The notes under the pieces: model-generated
Databases searched by the model: none
What the model saw: only the letters and a program-made list of their open reading frames with translations
What the model was told of the DNA's origin: nothing
Shown: piece by piece, positions 24,224-32,857 of the stretch
Layout: every line of letters starts with the position of its first letter
Numbering within the stretch: position 1 is the first letter of the stretch
DNA from: an uncultured bacterium
GTDB lineage: Bacteria > Desulfobacterota > Desulfovibrionia > Desulfovibrionales > Desulfovibrionaceae
DNA: 43,347 nucleotides
Direction of reading: 5' to 3'
Assembly: GCA_905214305.1 (NCBI GenBank)
Contig: CAJMLK010000021.1
Coordinates: 1-43,347 of the forward strand
Made by a program: the position numbers and the translations under genes

Positions 24224-24460
24224 GGCACGCGCTGAGTCAGCGCCCCTGCAATACGGGACAGAAATGCAACCGATGGCCCCAAATACCACCGATACCGGCA
24301 AGCATACTCCGCGCAAAAACCGCCAGCAGCCCGGACAAGGGGCGTCCCGCGCGAAGTACGCGCATCAGCCAACCTTGAGCAATCCGGCTGATATTTCTTC
24401 CGCCAACCCGGACTCAGGGCTGCTGCTTTTGCACATTTTAAAAAAATTCTACTTTTATGC
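24224..24460. other. Intergenic space before the tRNA promoter
   Basis: No gene, hairpin or repeat that I can support. The open frame in it overlaps the preceding gene and has no ribosome site. Confidence 0.5.
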
Positions 24461-24490
24461 TTGACACCAGAAGGGCAAGGGGCTACATAT
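24461..24490 (+). promoter_or_regulatory. Sigma-70 promoter of tRNA-fMet
   Basis: TTGACA (24461-24466), a 17-base spacer, then TACATA (24484-24489). The expected start near 24496 gives a short 5' leader for the tRNA. Confidence 0.85.
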
Positions 24491-24523
24491 CTACTTCGCA
24501 ACAACATGTTGTTGCAGACGTGT

Positions 24524-24600
<77 letters not shown>

Positions 24601-24607
24601 AGAAATT

Positions 24608-24645
24608 CAAGCCTTTAGAAGGAATACTTCTAAAGGCTTTTTCTG
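24608..24645 (+). terminator. Terminator after tRNA-fMet (element side)
   Basis: A perfect 12-bp stem AGCCTTTAGAAG / CTTCTAAAGGCT with loop GAATA is followed by TTTTCTG. It lies inside the element, so it was probably brought by the element to replace the native tRNA terminator. Confidence 0.85.
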
Positions 24646-24647
24646 TT

Positions 24648-24668
24648 TTTCTAACCTATTTCTAACCA
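24648..24668 (+). repeat. Probable integrase arm-type site pair, left end
   Basis: TTTCTAACCT immediately followed by A and TTTCTAACCA. The same 21-base string occurs at 41783-41803, close to the other end. Further single copies lie at both ends. Confidence 0.75.
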
Positions 24669-24813
24669 GGAAGAGAGAAGGATCGATACGGGAAGGCGGC
24701 GTTTGATGCGGCTTTGCAGGGCTTGAAGGGGCTTGCGGGGGGGGGCAGAGTGGCGAAAAAATAATGTATGCGGCGGGTGCCCATACGAGCTGCTGCCCCA
24801 CATTTGCGAGAGC

Positions 24814-24858
24814 GTCCTAACCACGATCCTAACCATTTTCTAACCAACCTTCTAACCA
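24814..24858 (+). repeat. Cluster of four arm-type-like sites, left end
   Basis: CCTAACCA, CCTAACCA, TTTCTAACCA and TTCTAACCA in a row at about 11-12-bp spacing, all in the same orientation as the pair at 24648. Confidence 0.65.
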
Positions 24859-24985
24859 TCTCCGCGTTGCAGTCGTGGCCGCCACTAAAGCGCTCAGCAG
24901 GCTTATTGCCTTTTTTACTTGCTATGCTTAATCGTGGAAGTGCCAAGGAACAATATTTTTGCACTGCCCAAGTGTAGGAGGGTAT

Positions 24986-25405
24986 ATGAACAATCAAGTA
25001 GTTCTTACTTCCGTAGGCGAGATGATTCTCCTCACCACAGCCCAAGAAATAGGTAAGCAGTTTGAAGTGTATCTCAGGGGCATTGGGCTTACCGATGAAG
25101 AAATACGATTCCTTGATAAACAAGGAGCACTGTTTTATTGGGCGATTATTACGGACGACTATGTTGCCGGGAAGAGGCGCGATCCAAGCTATTATTTATA
25201 CGACTTAACAATTTTTCTTGGCAAACTGACGCTTGAAAGCATCCAAGACAAGCCGCTGAAAGAGGACATGAAAAGATTCGTCGAACAGCAATCTATTGAT
25301 AAGGCGATGCAGATCAGACAGACAATCGGTGATGCTGTTAGTGCAGAGAGCATCAGCTATTTGCTTGAAAAAATGACAGCAATGCTTACCCAAGGAAAAT
25401 CGTAA
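24986..25405 (+). CDS. Unknown 139-aa protein facing the CHAT protease gene
   Basis: Not recognised. Mostly helical, cytoplasmic, no cysteine. Features: GLTDEEIRFLDKQGALFYWAIITDDY (about residues 32-57) and an amphipathic C-terminal half (DKPLKEDMKRFVEQQ...LLEKMTAMLTQGKS). Start at 24986 with AGGAGGG just upstream, although the frame opens at 24959. It is the only plus-strand gene of the element and converges on the CHAT gene with 45 bp between the stops, so it may be a regulator or partner of that protein. Low GC compared with the host. Confidence 0.75.
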   Translation: MNNQVVLTSVGEMILLTTAQEIGKQFEVYLRGIGLTDEEIRFLDKQGALFYWAIITDDYVAGKRRDPSYYLYDLTIFLGKLTLESIQDKPLKEDMKRFVEQQSIDKAMQIRQTIGDAVSAESISYLLEKMTAMLTQGKS

Positions 25406-25450
25406 GATAGCAGTGACACAGCGCTGCCAATGCATACTGTAATCAGCAGT

Positions 25451-26482
25451 CTATCTGGGCTCAACAAGGATAAAGCTTTCTGCCTGGATGCCTTCTTGTA
25501 AAAACAATTCTGGAGTTTCTTCTTCTTGAATGTTTTCAAGCAAAAGAGCAGCCTTTGCCTGTTCGAACGCAATGCTGACCGACTTTCCGAAACCAATGGC
25601 AGAGTAAAACTGCGCCGAAAATACACGCGCGGCATCGTCGCCAATTGTATCAGTCATGCCAATGGCTCCTTCAATAAAATTAACTGCAGATTCAGCTTGA
25701 GCGCGTGAGAAGCAAGAATTCAAAAATAAAAATCGTATATCCTCAGATGCTGTTTTTAACGTTTGCGCTATTGCAGCAATGCTAACAAGTTTTTCTCGAC
25801 CATTGACGTCCTGCAAGACAAGTTCACCAGTTGATGCGCCGTGCCCGCTAAAATGAATTATTGTCGGTGTGCACTCATTAATTGCCTGCAAAATGTCAGA
25901 AGGCCGAACAGCCCAACGGCTTTCGAATTTGATAGCATCGCGAAAGTCCGATAGCCTCAACTGCTCTCGTATTGCTCTGGCTTCTTCATCTAGACGAAGC
26001 TGCGCCTGTGTTAACGGGTTGGCGGCAAGAAATAGAACAGTAATTTGGCGTGGCAACGCCTTAAGCTTTTCAATCTCGTATCGTGTTCGTACCTGTTCCC
26101 GCGCAAGCGTGTCCATGCCGGTAGAGATAGTACGCATAGCTTGAGCGTGAGCTTTCTGTTGCTTATCAAACTCGTGCTGTTCTTCACGAGTGAGCTTTTC
26201 TTGCTCTGAATGGAGCTCCTTGTACTTTCGGGCAATTTTCTCTTCGACATCAGCCACTTTTTTGCCCACACTCGCAGCTTCTTTTTGGTAGCGTTCAATA
26301 TCACTCATTTTACTTTTGAGCGTGCTCGCGCTGGTAGCGCGACGTGCCGCCTCAGAGGCCGAGGCGATACGCTTATTAAGATCCGCAAGCTTGGTTTGCT
26401 CTCTAGCCTTGGACTGAGACAGGTCGGCAATTTCTTTCTGCTTTCGAGCAACAGATCGTCTGTATGAATCAACAAAGCCCAT
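25451..26482 (-). CDS. CHAT-domain (caspase-like) protease with N-terminal coiled coil
   Basis: 343 aa. Residues 1-145 are a long charged coiled coil (many K/E/A heptads, Gln-rich 105-115). From about 147 follows a CHAT caspase-like domain: ITVLFLAANP strand, then IIHFSGHGASTG with catalytic H214, and FLFLNSCFS with catalytic C257. GAIGMTDTIGDDAARVFSAQFYSAIGFGKSVSIAFEQAK, the typical end of CHAT domains, completes it. CHAT proteases act in bacterial defence and cell-death pathways once a sensor activates them. Here it lies 36 bp after the ImmA/IrrE gene at the end of the restriction-modification operon, so a guard or backup role is plausible. The sensor is not obvious; the coiled coil may do it. 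Confidence 0.9.
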   Translation of the reverse strand: MGFVDSYRRSVARKQKEIADLSQSKAREQTKLADLNKRIASASEAARRATSASTLKSKMSDIERYQKEAASVGKKVADVEEKIARKYKELHSEQEKLTREEQHEFDKQQKAHAQAMRTISTGMDTLAREQVRTRYEIEKLKALPRQITVLFLAANPLTQAQLRLDEEARAIREQLRLSDFRDAIKFESRWAVRPSDILQAINECTPTIIHFSGHGASTGELVLQDVNGREKLVSIAAIAQTLKTASEDIRFLFLNSCFSRAQAESAVNFIEGAIGMTDTIGDDAARVFSAQFYSAIGFGKSVSIAFEQAKAALLLENIQEEETPELFLQEGIQAESFILVEPR

Positions 26483-26518
26483 GCTTCCCCCTGTTTTTGC
26501 AACTATAATAACAGTAGG

Positions 26519-27286
26519 CTACCACCGCAAGATGGTCATTGCCACGCCGAAGGCAAAATGACCGCGTGTGCATTCATAAACGTATTGCGCAGGTATGGGC
26601 CTTGCTAACCACTGTTCAGGTGGGCAGGGCGTAAAACACTCTTGGCTGCGTTGGTGGGTAATGGCTGCATGAGCTGCGGTATCTTGAGGGATGGTTTTCA
26701 GGGCGGGCAGATAACCGCGTGCTGCCCGCGATGTCTTCAGCGTCATTATGTTGTACCCGTTGGAAGTGATAACCGCATAGGGTTCACGGATAAAGTCGAG
26801 GATGCGGAATGAGCAGGAATGCTTGGACACCATGAACTCTCTGGCAAGGCTGTCAATGAGGGTGAAGTCCAGTACCGAACCTGACATGAGAGGACGGAAC
26901 ATGCGCTCAGGCATGAGCAGGGCTACGGCAAAGCGGTTGGCTTCCGCTTCTTGCTGGAGCCCTTTTTTTATGTCGGTTTGCGTGCAAGCAAAACCGCGTG
27001 TGCCGTCAGCACGATAGCTTGGTGGGTGTTGCAGAAAGTAATGGCCCAGCTCATGGGCAAATGTAAACGTCTGGCGGACAGGCCTACTATTGAAGGTGTT
27101 AATGAGAATGCCCGTTTTCTCGCCTTTGTAGAGAAGCTCCCCGCATAAGTCCGGCTCTTCGGGCAATTCAGCATACCCGTATCGAATACCCGTTTGGTCG
27201 GCAATGCTGTGCAGGGCAGCGGCTGGCCTGCTATCAACACCATATTCAGCCAGAACCCATTCAGCTTTAGCCGTTGGGGTATCCAC
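26519..27286 (-). CDS. ImmA/IrrE-type zinc metallopeptidase
   Basis: 255 aa. The zinc motif HELGH is at residues 78-82 (FTFAHELGHYFLQHP) and the third ligand is a Glu in QQEAEANRFAVALLMP (about 113-115). The N-terminal helices (AEWVLAEYGVDSRPAAALHSIADQTGI) are typical. ImmA/IrrE proteases usually cleave an Xre-type repressor; no HTH repressor is encoded next to it. The C-terminal 120 residues contain a longer tail (ILDFIREPYAVITSNGYNIMTLKTSRAARG). Start is GTG at 27286, two bases after the hsdS stop, with GAGG inside the end of hsdS, so translation is coupled to hsdS. This makes it part of the restriction operon. Confidence 0.88.
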   Translation of the reverse strand: MDTPTAKAEWVLAEYGVDSRPAAALHSIADQTGIRYGYAELPEEPDLCGELLYKGEKTGILINTFNSRPVRQTFTFAHELGHYFLQHPPSYRADGTRGFACTQTDIKKGLQQEAEANRFAVALLMPERMFRPLMSGSVLDFTLIDSLAREFMVSKHSCSFRILDFIREPYAVITSNGYNIMTLKTSRAARGYLPALKTIPQDTAAHAAITHQRSQECFTPCPPEQWLARPIPAQYVYECTRGHFAFGVAMTILRW

Positions 27287-27288
27287 GG

Positions 27289-28926
27289 CTAATCCTCAAA
27301 TAATCTATTGCGAGCATCCTGCAAAGTCTTGGATGGAGCCTTGGGCATTGCTCCTCGCGCTGCCATAAGCATTTCCGTCTCCTCTTCCTGATGTGGGAAA
27401 GGAATCACCGTTGCAGCTATTGGAGCGCCTACAGGCGTTTCATGAGCTGCTTTAAGCGCATCGCACAGTGTCATGAGTTCGTTGACCTTGGCGACGATCC
27501 GTTGCTGCTCTGCAAGAGGAGGAACGGGGATAAGCGCACTACGCACAAACTCTGTCGGCACTCTTTGTTGCCCCGCTGTACCGGTCATGTTTTTTACACC
27601 ATCATCCAAAAAATCTGGAGACTTGGCGTAGATCAAAATGTATTCCGGCAAAACGTGAATGGGACGAAGCACATGCAATTCGGTTGTTCCAGCGCCAAAG
27701 CCATTTTTAAGCCTTCGCATGATGCAAGATTTTTTATTTTGAAAACAAGGTGTTATCTTTGCAATAACAATATCGCCTTCAGCAAAATGCGTAAAGCCGC
27801 TCTTTACTTCGCGCCATATTCTTTGCTCTTGTTGGTGCCCGCCAAAGAAGTCACTGGAGATAAGCGTCATTGGAATAAAGGATACGTGTATTTCATCCGC
27901 CAGCTTATTACGCGGATTGACCTGGCAGACATCCCCCAGTCGGCACCACTTCCAGCCGTCAGGAAGGTCATACGGTATTTCGTCTTCGGTGATGGGAGGA
28001 AGCGGCTTTTCCTTCTTGAGTTTTCCAGTTTTCACCAGCTTGGCTTTTTCTGCCTTTATGCACTCCAAGAGTTTGTCCGCAGGTTCGTCATGAATATTGT
28101 GCGGAACTAGCTTACCTTGAACTGCTGCCTGTAAAATGGATTTCGGTAAATATTCAGCAAACCGAGAATCAAGATTTCCAAGTTTTTTTTCAGCGGCTTC
28201 AAGCTCGTCGCAGAGCGCCATGAGTTCATTGAGTTTGGCAACAATGCGTCCTTGCTCTGTGAATGGAGGAAGAGGAATAGCAATTCCTTTAAGCAAAAAA
28301 ATTTTAAGCTCGGCAAAAGTTGTACCAGATGCAATATTTGCATAATCGCTGATGAGTCTTGCTTTTAGAGCTTGTTGAATATAGCTATTATTAAGAAAAC
28401 CTTTGATTAAACGTACCCAAAGGACGCGCCCATCTTTGAAATAAAATGGTTCCTCGGAGTCAACAAGCCATATTCGTCCATCAGGACAAATTGAAGGCAT
28501 TAGCAAATCACCAATGGCAGGCTTTCCGGTGTGACTAGCTAAATCCTGATAATGACTTTCCGTTATATAGTATTTTGGTACTCGTTTTTGCCCAGTAGCC
28601 AGTGCCCCTATTTCAGTTCCACGATAAAAAGGTATCCCATTATCAACAAATTCTGAAGTAAAGACTCGTTTACTTGATTGAACATCCCCTAAGGTTCCCA
28701 GCTTGCACCATTCCCATCCATCCGGTAAATCATAGGGGATTTCATTTTCAGTAAGTGGCGGCAGTGGCTTTTCTTTCTTAAATTTACCTTCGCTGGCAAA
28801 CTTTGCCTTTTCAGCCCGGATACGCGCCAGCAACGCTGCTGCCGGCTCATCGTGCAAATTCTGCGGCACAAGTTTTCCCTGAACTGCCGATTGCAAAATA
28901 GTTTGGCGAAGTTGAGTCGCTTTCAT
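27289..28926 (-). CDS. hsdS: Type I restriction-modification specificity subunit
   Basis: 545 aa; recognises the bipartite DNA target and joins HsdM and HsdR. It is built from two similar halves. The lead (LQSAVQGKLVPQNLHDEPA...PYDLPDGWEWCKLGTLGDV) at residues 1-82 returns at about 262-340 (LQAAVQGKLVPHNIHDEPA...PYDLPDGWKWCRLGDVCQV). Each precedes a target-recognition domain and a conserved helix (EQGRIVAKLNELMALCDELEAA; EQQRIVAKVNELMTLCDALKAA). The start overlaps the hsdM stop by four bases (ATGA). The recognition domains are AT-richer than the flanks, as usual for shuffled hsdS genes. No inverted partial hsdS copy is present, so no sign of phase variation. Confidence 0.95.
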   Translation of the reverse strand: MKATQLRQTILQSAVQGKLVPQNLHDEPAAALLARIRAEKAKFASEGKFKKEKPLPPLTENEIPYDLPDGWEWCKLGTLGDVQSSKRVFTSEFVDNGIPFYRGTEIGALATGQKRVPKYYITESHYQDLASHTGKPAIGDLLMPSICPDGRIWLVDSEEPFYFKDGRVLWVRLIKGFLNNSYIQQALKARLISDYANIASGTTFAELKIFLLKGIAIPLPPFTEQGRIVAKLNELMALCDELEAAEKKLGNLDSRFAEYLPKSILQAAVQGKLVPHNIHDEPADKLLECIKAEKAKLVKTGKLKKEKPLPPITEDEIPYDLPDGWKWCRLGDVCQVNPRNKLADEIHVSFIPMTLISSDFFGGHQQEQRIWREVKSGFTHFAEGDIVIAKITPCFQNKKSCIMRRLKNGFGAGTTELHVLRPIHVLPEYILIYAKSPDFLDDGVKNMTGTAGQQRVPTEFVRSALIPVPPLAEQQRIVAKVNELMTLCDALKAAHETPVGAPIAATVIPFPHQEEETEMLMAARGAMPKAPSKTLQDARNRLFED

Positions 28927-30395
28927 TGTGCGCCTTCCTGATTCATGGCAGCAGAAATGCGCCCCAAGATATTTTCAATGCGCCCAGAGATGACGTTCTT
29001 TTCATGCAGGTAATGGGCAATAAACTCCTCTGGTGGCAAAATCTCCACTGTCTCATGCGGGAACCCGCACAAATCAAGGTTGTACCCGCCAGCGATAATA
29101 TCTTCCACAGGCACATATTGTGACACTTCACTTTCTGTGCGGCCCATCCACTGGCCTTTTTCCGCCTTGCCCCACCACTTCAGAGCAGGCTTGAAGTGTT
29201 CATCCTGCATGGGCTTGGTTTTAGAAAAGTGCTTGTAGCCTTGCGGCATTTCGAGTCGATAGAACCATACGCCCTTTGTGGGCTTACCCTTGGTGAAAAA
29301 CAGCAAATTGGTGTTGATGCTGGTGTATGGAGCAAAGACGCTCTTGGGTAAACGGATGATGGTGTGCAGGTCGTTCTCTTCCAGCAGCTTTTTCTTGATC
29401 ATGGCTTTGGCCCCGTCGCCGAAAAGAAAGCCGTCCGGTAGCACCAGCCCGCATCGTCCACCGTCTTTGAGCAAAGCCATGATATGTACCAAAAACAAAT
29501 CGGCGGTTTCTGTGTTCCGCAGTTCAGCGGGCACGGAATTGGCTATGGCCTTTTCTTCTGCACCGCCGAAAGGCGGGTTGGTGATAATGACATCCACCTT
29601 CTGCTTGAGCGTGTAGTCACTGACGGGCTTACGCAGGGTATTGTCATGCCGGATGTCGGGCACGTCGATGCCGTGGGCAATGAGGTTGGTCACGCAAAGG
29701 AGATACGGAAAGGGTTTTTTTTCAATGCCATGAATATTGTTTTGTAACTTTTGGTAGGCTTCGGTCGTTGTCACATTCTCCAACATGGTGTCGATGGCGC
29801 TGGCCAGAAAGCCACCAGTACCGCAGGCCGGGTCAAGGACACTTTCGCCCAATTTAGGGGCAACCATTTTGACAATAAACCGAGTCACGGGACGGGGTGT
29901 GTAAAACTCGCCTGCCTTGCCCGCGCTTTGCAGGTCTTTGAGCATTCCTTCATATAAGCCGTTGAACAGATGCGCTGAGCGTACTTTGCTAAAATCTACA
30001 TCCTTATTGATGCGGTTGATGACCTGGCGCAAAAGCGTGCCGGACTTCATGAAGTTGTTGACCCCATCCATGACTTCACGCACCAGCCATTTACGCTTTT
30101 TGGGGTCGTCGCTGATGTCAAGATTGCGCAGGGCGATGAACATGGCATTGATATGTTCAAGCAAAGCATCGCCTGTCAGGCCCTCATCGTCATCGGCCCA
30201 TGCGCTCCAGCGGTATTCCTGAGGGATCACCGGGTAATAATCATCCTGCGTCAGCTCCCAGTCCTGCTCTTTGAAGTCAAAGGCTTTGAGGAACAACATC
30301 CAGGTGATTTGCTCAATATATTGCGCATCGCCATTGATTCCGGCGTCAATGCGCATGATGTCTTTGAGTCCCTTGGTGGTCGCGGAAGCGGTCAT
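28923..30395 (-). CDS. hsdM: Type I restriction-modification N6-adenine methyltransferase subunit
   Basis: 490 aa. The HsdM N-terminal helical domain (about residues 8-140) is followed by the methyltransferase core. S-adenosylmethionine motif I is LDPACGTGGF (187-196) and the catalytic motif is NPPF (273-276). FYTPRPVTRFIVKMVAPKLGE just before motif I is typical for this subunit. It follows hsdR after 18 bp and overlaps hsdS by four bases, so hsdRMS form one operon. It appears complete, so the system is probably active. Confidence 0.96.
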   Translation of the reverse strand: MTASATTKGLKDIMRIDAGINGDAQYIEQITWMLFLKAFDFKEQDWELTQDDYYPVIPQEYRWSAWADDDEGLTGDALLEHINAMFIALRNLDISDDPKKRKWLVREVMDGVNNFMKSGTLLRQVINRINKDVDFSKVRSAHLFNGLYEGMLKDLQSAGKAGEFYTPRPVTRFIVKMVAPKLGESVLDPACGTGGFLASAIDTMLENVTTTEAYQKLQNNIHGIEKKPFPYLLCVTNLIAHGIDVPDIRHDNTLRKPVSDYTLKQKVDVIITNPPFGGAEEKAIANSVPAELRNTETADLFLVHIMALLKDGGRCGLVLPDGFLFGDGAKAMIKKKLLEENDLHTIIRLPKSVFAPYTSINTNLLFFTKGKPTKGVWFYRLEMPQGYKHFSKTKPMQDEHFKPALKWWGKAEKGQWMGRTESEVSQYVPVEDIIAGGYNLDLCGFPHETVEILPPEEFIAHYLHEKNVISGRIENILGRISAAMNQEGAQ

Positions 30396-30413
30396 ACTTT
30401 TTCTCTCCGGCTA

Positions 30414-32765
30414 TCAGGCGGCGTACAGTTCGCGGGCAAGCTCGCGCAGTGCCGCATCAAAATGCTGTTTGCCATGAAAAATGTTCTTCACAATATGAAT
30501 GGGATTGCCAAAATCCCGCAGGGGGGCCACCTTAAGCACGTCCAGATTCTCCAGGCTGGAAATGCCGCTATCGGCATATTTTTCCAGCAGAGCCTCCAGC
30601 ACGGCGGCGGCCTGTTCGCCATACTTGGCAAAGTAGTGGCGCTTTTGGACGTTGTTGGCCCGTTCTCTGCGTGTCAGAGGCGGCATGTCATAAGCCACAT
30701 GGCACAGCAGGTCAAAGGGGTCAAACTCCTGCCCGATCTGCTCCTGCAACTCATCAATGAGCACTCCCTGGGCCTCCAGCTCGTCCAAAATGGCCTGTTT
30801 ACGTGTGGCGGTATTCCAAGCGGAAAGAAAATCGTTCAGGGTGACAAACTGTGCCAGCAGGTTGCGCCGAGTGTAGCCGGTGAGGGATTCGGTAATCAGC
30901 TTGCCGTCCTTGTCTATGTACTGTACGCGCTGCTTGAGCACGGTCACTTCAACGTCATGCACATAGTATTTTTGGCGGCGCGTGGGGCCGTCGCCGCCCT
31001 CTGGTGTGCCTGGAGGCGTAGGATCACCCTCCGTTCCGCCTGGGCTTTCAGGAGTGTCCTCTGGCGGGATTCCCTCGTCTTCCGCACCGGGCACGAAGTC
31101 ATCGTCCTGTTCACATGGGCCGTCAAAGTCATCATCCGCAAAATGACGAGTGACACCACGAAAATCAAAGATGGTAAAAAACATTTTGCCAAGGTCTTCG
31201 CGCACACGGGTTCCACGGCCTATGATTTGCTTGAACTCGGTCATGCTGTTGATGGTGGCGTCCAACACAATGTTTTTCACCATCTGTATGTCCACACCCG
31301 TGGTCAACAGCTTGGAGGTGGTCACCAGTACAGGATAGCGGCTGCCCACGTCTCGGAAATTATCGAGTTGTTTTTTGCCGATATCGTCATCTCCGGTAAT
31401 CCGCATGATGTAGCGTTCATCAGCCGTGACCAGATCGGCATTTTCGTTAATCAAAGCCTGCCTCATGCGATCCGCGTGCTCCTGATCCACGCAGAAAAAA
31501 ATGGTCTTATCAAAACGAGCAGTGTGCTTTTTGAGATAGTCCGAAACGACCTTGGCCACCAATTTGGTTCGCTGCTCCAGCACAAGTTCCCGATCAAAGT
31601 CGTTGTTCCCGTATTCCCTGTCAGGGATAACGTTGCCGAAACGATCTGTCTTGCCGTCATAGGGCCGGTACCCTTCGGCATCTTTGTCCAAAAGCACCCG
31701 TAATACCCGATAGGGAGCAAGAAACCCGTCATCAATACCCTGCTTCAGGGAGTACGTGTAGATGGGATCGCCAAAGTAGTCGATATTGGAGGTATCTTTA
31801 GTCTCTTTGGGGGTTGCCGTGAGGCCGATCTGCGTCGCAGGAGAAAAATATTGTAAAATTTCCCGCCACTCGCTGTCTTCTTTGGCGCTGCCCCGGTGGC
31901 ACTCGTCAACAATGATGAGATCGAAAAAATTCTGGCTGAACTGCTTGAATACCTCTTTATCCCCTTCGCCCGTCAAGCCCTGGTAGAGGGCAAGGTAGAC
32001 CTCATATGATTTATCAACCTTGCGATTGCGAATGATGGTCATTTTGTCTTTGAAGGGCGCAAAATCGTTGGTGTACGTCTGGTCGATGAGTGCATTCCTG
32101 TCAGCCAGAAAGAGAATACGCTTCTTGGCACCGGCCTTCCAAAGTCTCCATATAATTTGAAACGCGGTATACGTCTTGCCTGTGCCTGTAGCCATGACAA
32201 GCAAGAGGCGATTCTGACCTTTCGCAATGGCGTTTACCGCTGAATTTATGGCGCATAATTGATAGTAACGCGGCGTTTTTTCTTCTCGTTCAACATAATA
32301 AGGCTGCTCTATAAGGCGCTCTTGCTGCTCGTTGACACCAGTAAGATTTTTATAGCGTTGCCAAAGCTCTTGTGGAGAAGGAAAATCATCATTGGACAGG
32401 ATGACCTCTTTTCCGTCGTTCTCTTCCAGCCTGTTATGAAAAACGAAACCATCCCCGTTGGAAGAAAAAACAAATGGAACCATCAGGCGTTGGGCATAAT
32501 CCAGCGCCTGCTGCATTCCTGCCCCAAGAGCATGGTTATTGTCTTTGGCTTCAATAACTGCAAGAGGCTGGTGGGGCTTATGGAAAAGCACGTAATCGGC
32601 AAACTTGGCTTTTTCACGTTTGCATGAGCCACCACGGGCAATGATACGCCCGGCGGTGATGCTGTACTCTTCCCGAATTTGGGCAGCACCCCAGCCTGCG
32701 TTTTTGATGGCGGGAGTAATGAAGCGTGTTCGTATCTCTTGTTCGGTCAGTTGCTTTTTATGCAC
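30414..32765 (-). CDS. hsdR: Type I restriction endonuclease subunit (EcoEI-like)
   Basis: 783 aa. An N-terminal nuclease domain has the PD-(D/E)xK pattern (D57, then E72-A-K74 in AVIEAKDNN). A DEAD-like motor follows with Walker A ATGTGKT (192-198), DECH (287-290) and QIIGRGTRVRED (motif VI). An acidic, Pro/Gly-rich linker (EDEGIPPEDTPESPGGTEG) leads to an EcoEI_R_C-type C-terminal domain (DPFDLLCHVAYDMPPLTRRERA). It cuts DNA after ATP-driven translocation. Start: GTG 32765 with GGGAGG 6 bases upstream is preferred to the in-frame TTG at 32792. It is first in the restriction operon, 92 bp after the relaxase stop on the same strand. Confidence 0.96.
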   Translation of the reverse strand: MHKKQLTEQEIRTRFITPAIKNAGWGAAQIREEYSITAGRIIARGGSCKREKAKFADYVLFHKPHQPLAVIEAKDNNHALGAGMQQALDYAQRLMVPFVFSSNGDGFVFHNRLEENDGKEVILSNDDFPSPQELWQRYKNLTGVNEQQERLIEQPYYVEREEKTPRYYQLCAINSAVNAIAKGQNRLLLVMATGTGKTYTAFQIIWRLWKAGAKKRILFLADRNALIDQTYTNDFAPFKDKMTIIRNRKVDKSYEVYLALYQGLTGEGDKEVFKQFSQNFFDLIIVDECHRGSAKEDSEWREILQYFSPATQIGLTATPKETKDTSNIDYFGDPIYTYSLKQGIDDGFLAPYRVLRVLLDKDAEGYRPYDGKTDRFGNVIPDREYGNNDFDRELVLEQRTKLVAKVVSDYLKKHTARFDKTIFFCVDQEHADRMRQALINENADLVTADERYIMRITGDDDIGKKQLDNFRDVGSRYPVLVTTSKLLTTGVDIQMVKNIVLDATINSMTEFKQIIGRGTRVREDLGKMFFTIFDFRGVTRHFADDDFDGPCEQDDDFVPGAEDEGIPPEDTPESPGGTEGDPTPPGTPEGGDGPTRRQKYYVHDVEVTVLKQRVQYIDKDGKLITESLTGYTRRNLLAQFVTLNDFLSAWNTATRKQAILDELEAQGVLIDELQEQIGQEFDPFDLLCHVAYDMPPLTRRERANNVQKRHYFAKYGEQAAAVLEALLEKYADSGISSLENLDVLKVAPLRDFGNPIHIVKNIFHGKQHFDAALRELARELYAA

Positions 32766-32857
32766 TGCTTGCCTCCCACCAGAGATTGACAAAATTTGTC
32801 TGGGTTCAAATAAATACGATAAAATAAGAGCGGGGGCAGGTCAATGTGGCTAAAGCC

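Noticed and set aside
24189..24464. 91-codon open frame overlapping the end of the small winged-helix gene
   Set aside because: It overlaps the previous gene in another frame, has no ribosome site and no recognisable feature.
27289..28926. hsdS internal repeats as a phase-variation switch
   Set aside because: The two similar halves are the normal architecture of HsdS; there is no inverted second hsdS copy or dedicated recombinase beside it.
30153..31703. 516-codon plus-strand open frame opposite hsdM and hsdR
   Set aside because: It is an antisense shadow of two well-conserved restriction-modification genes.
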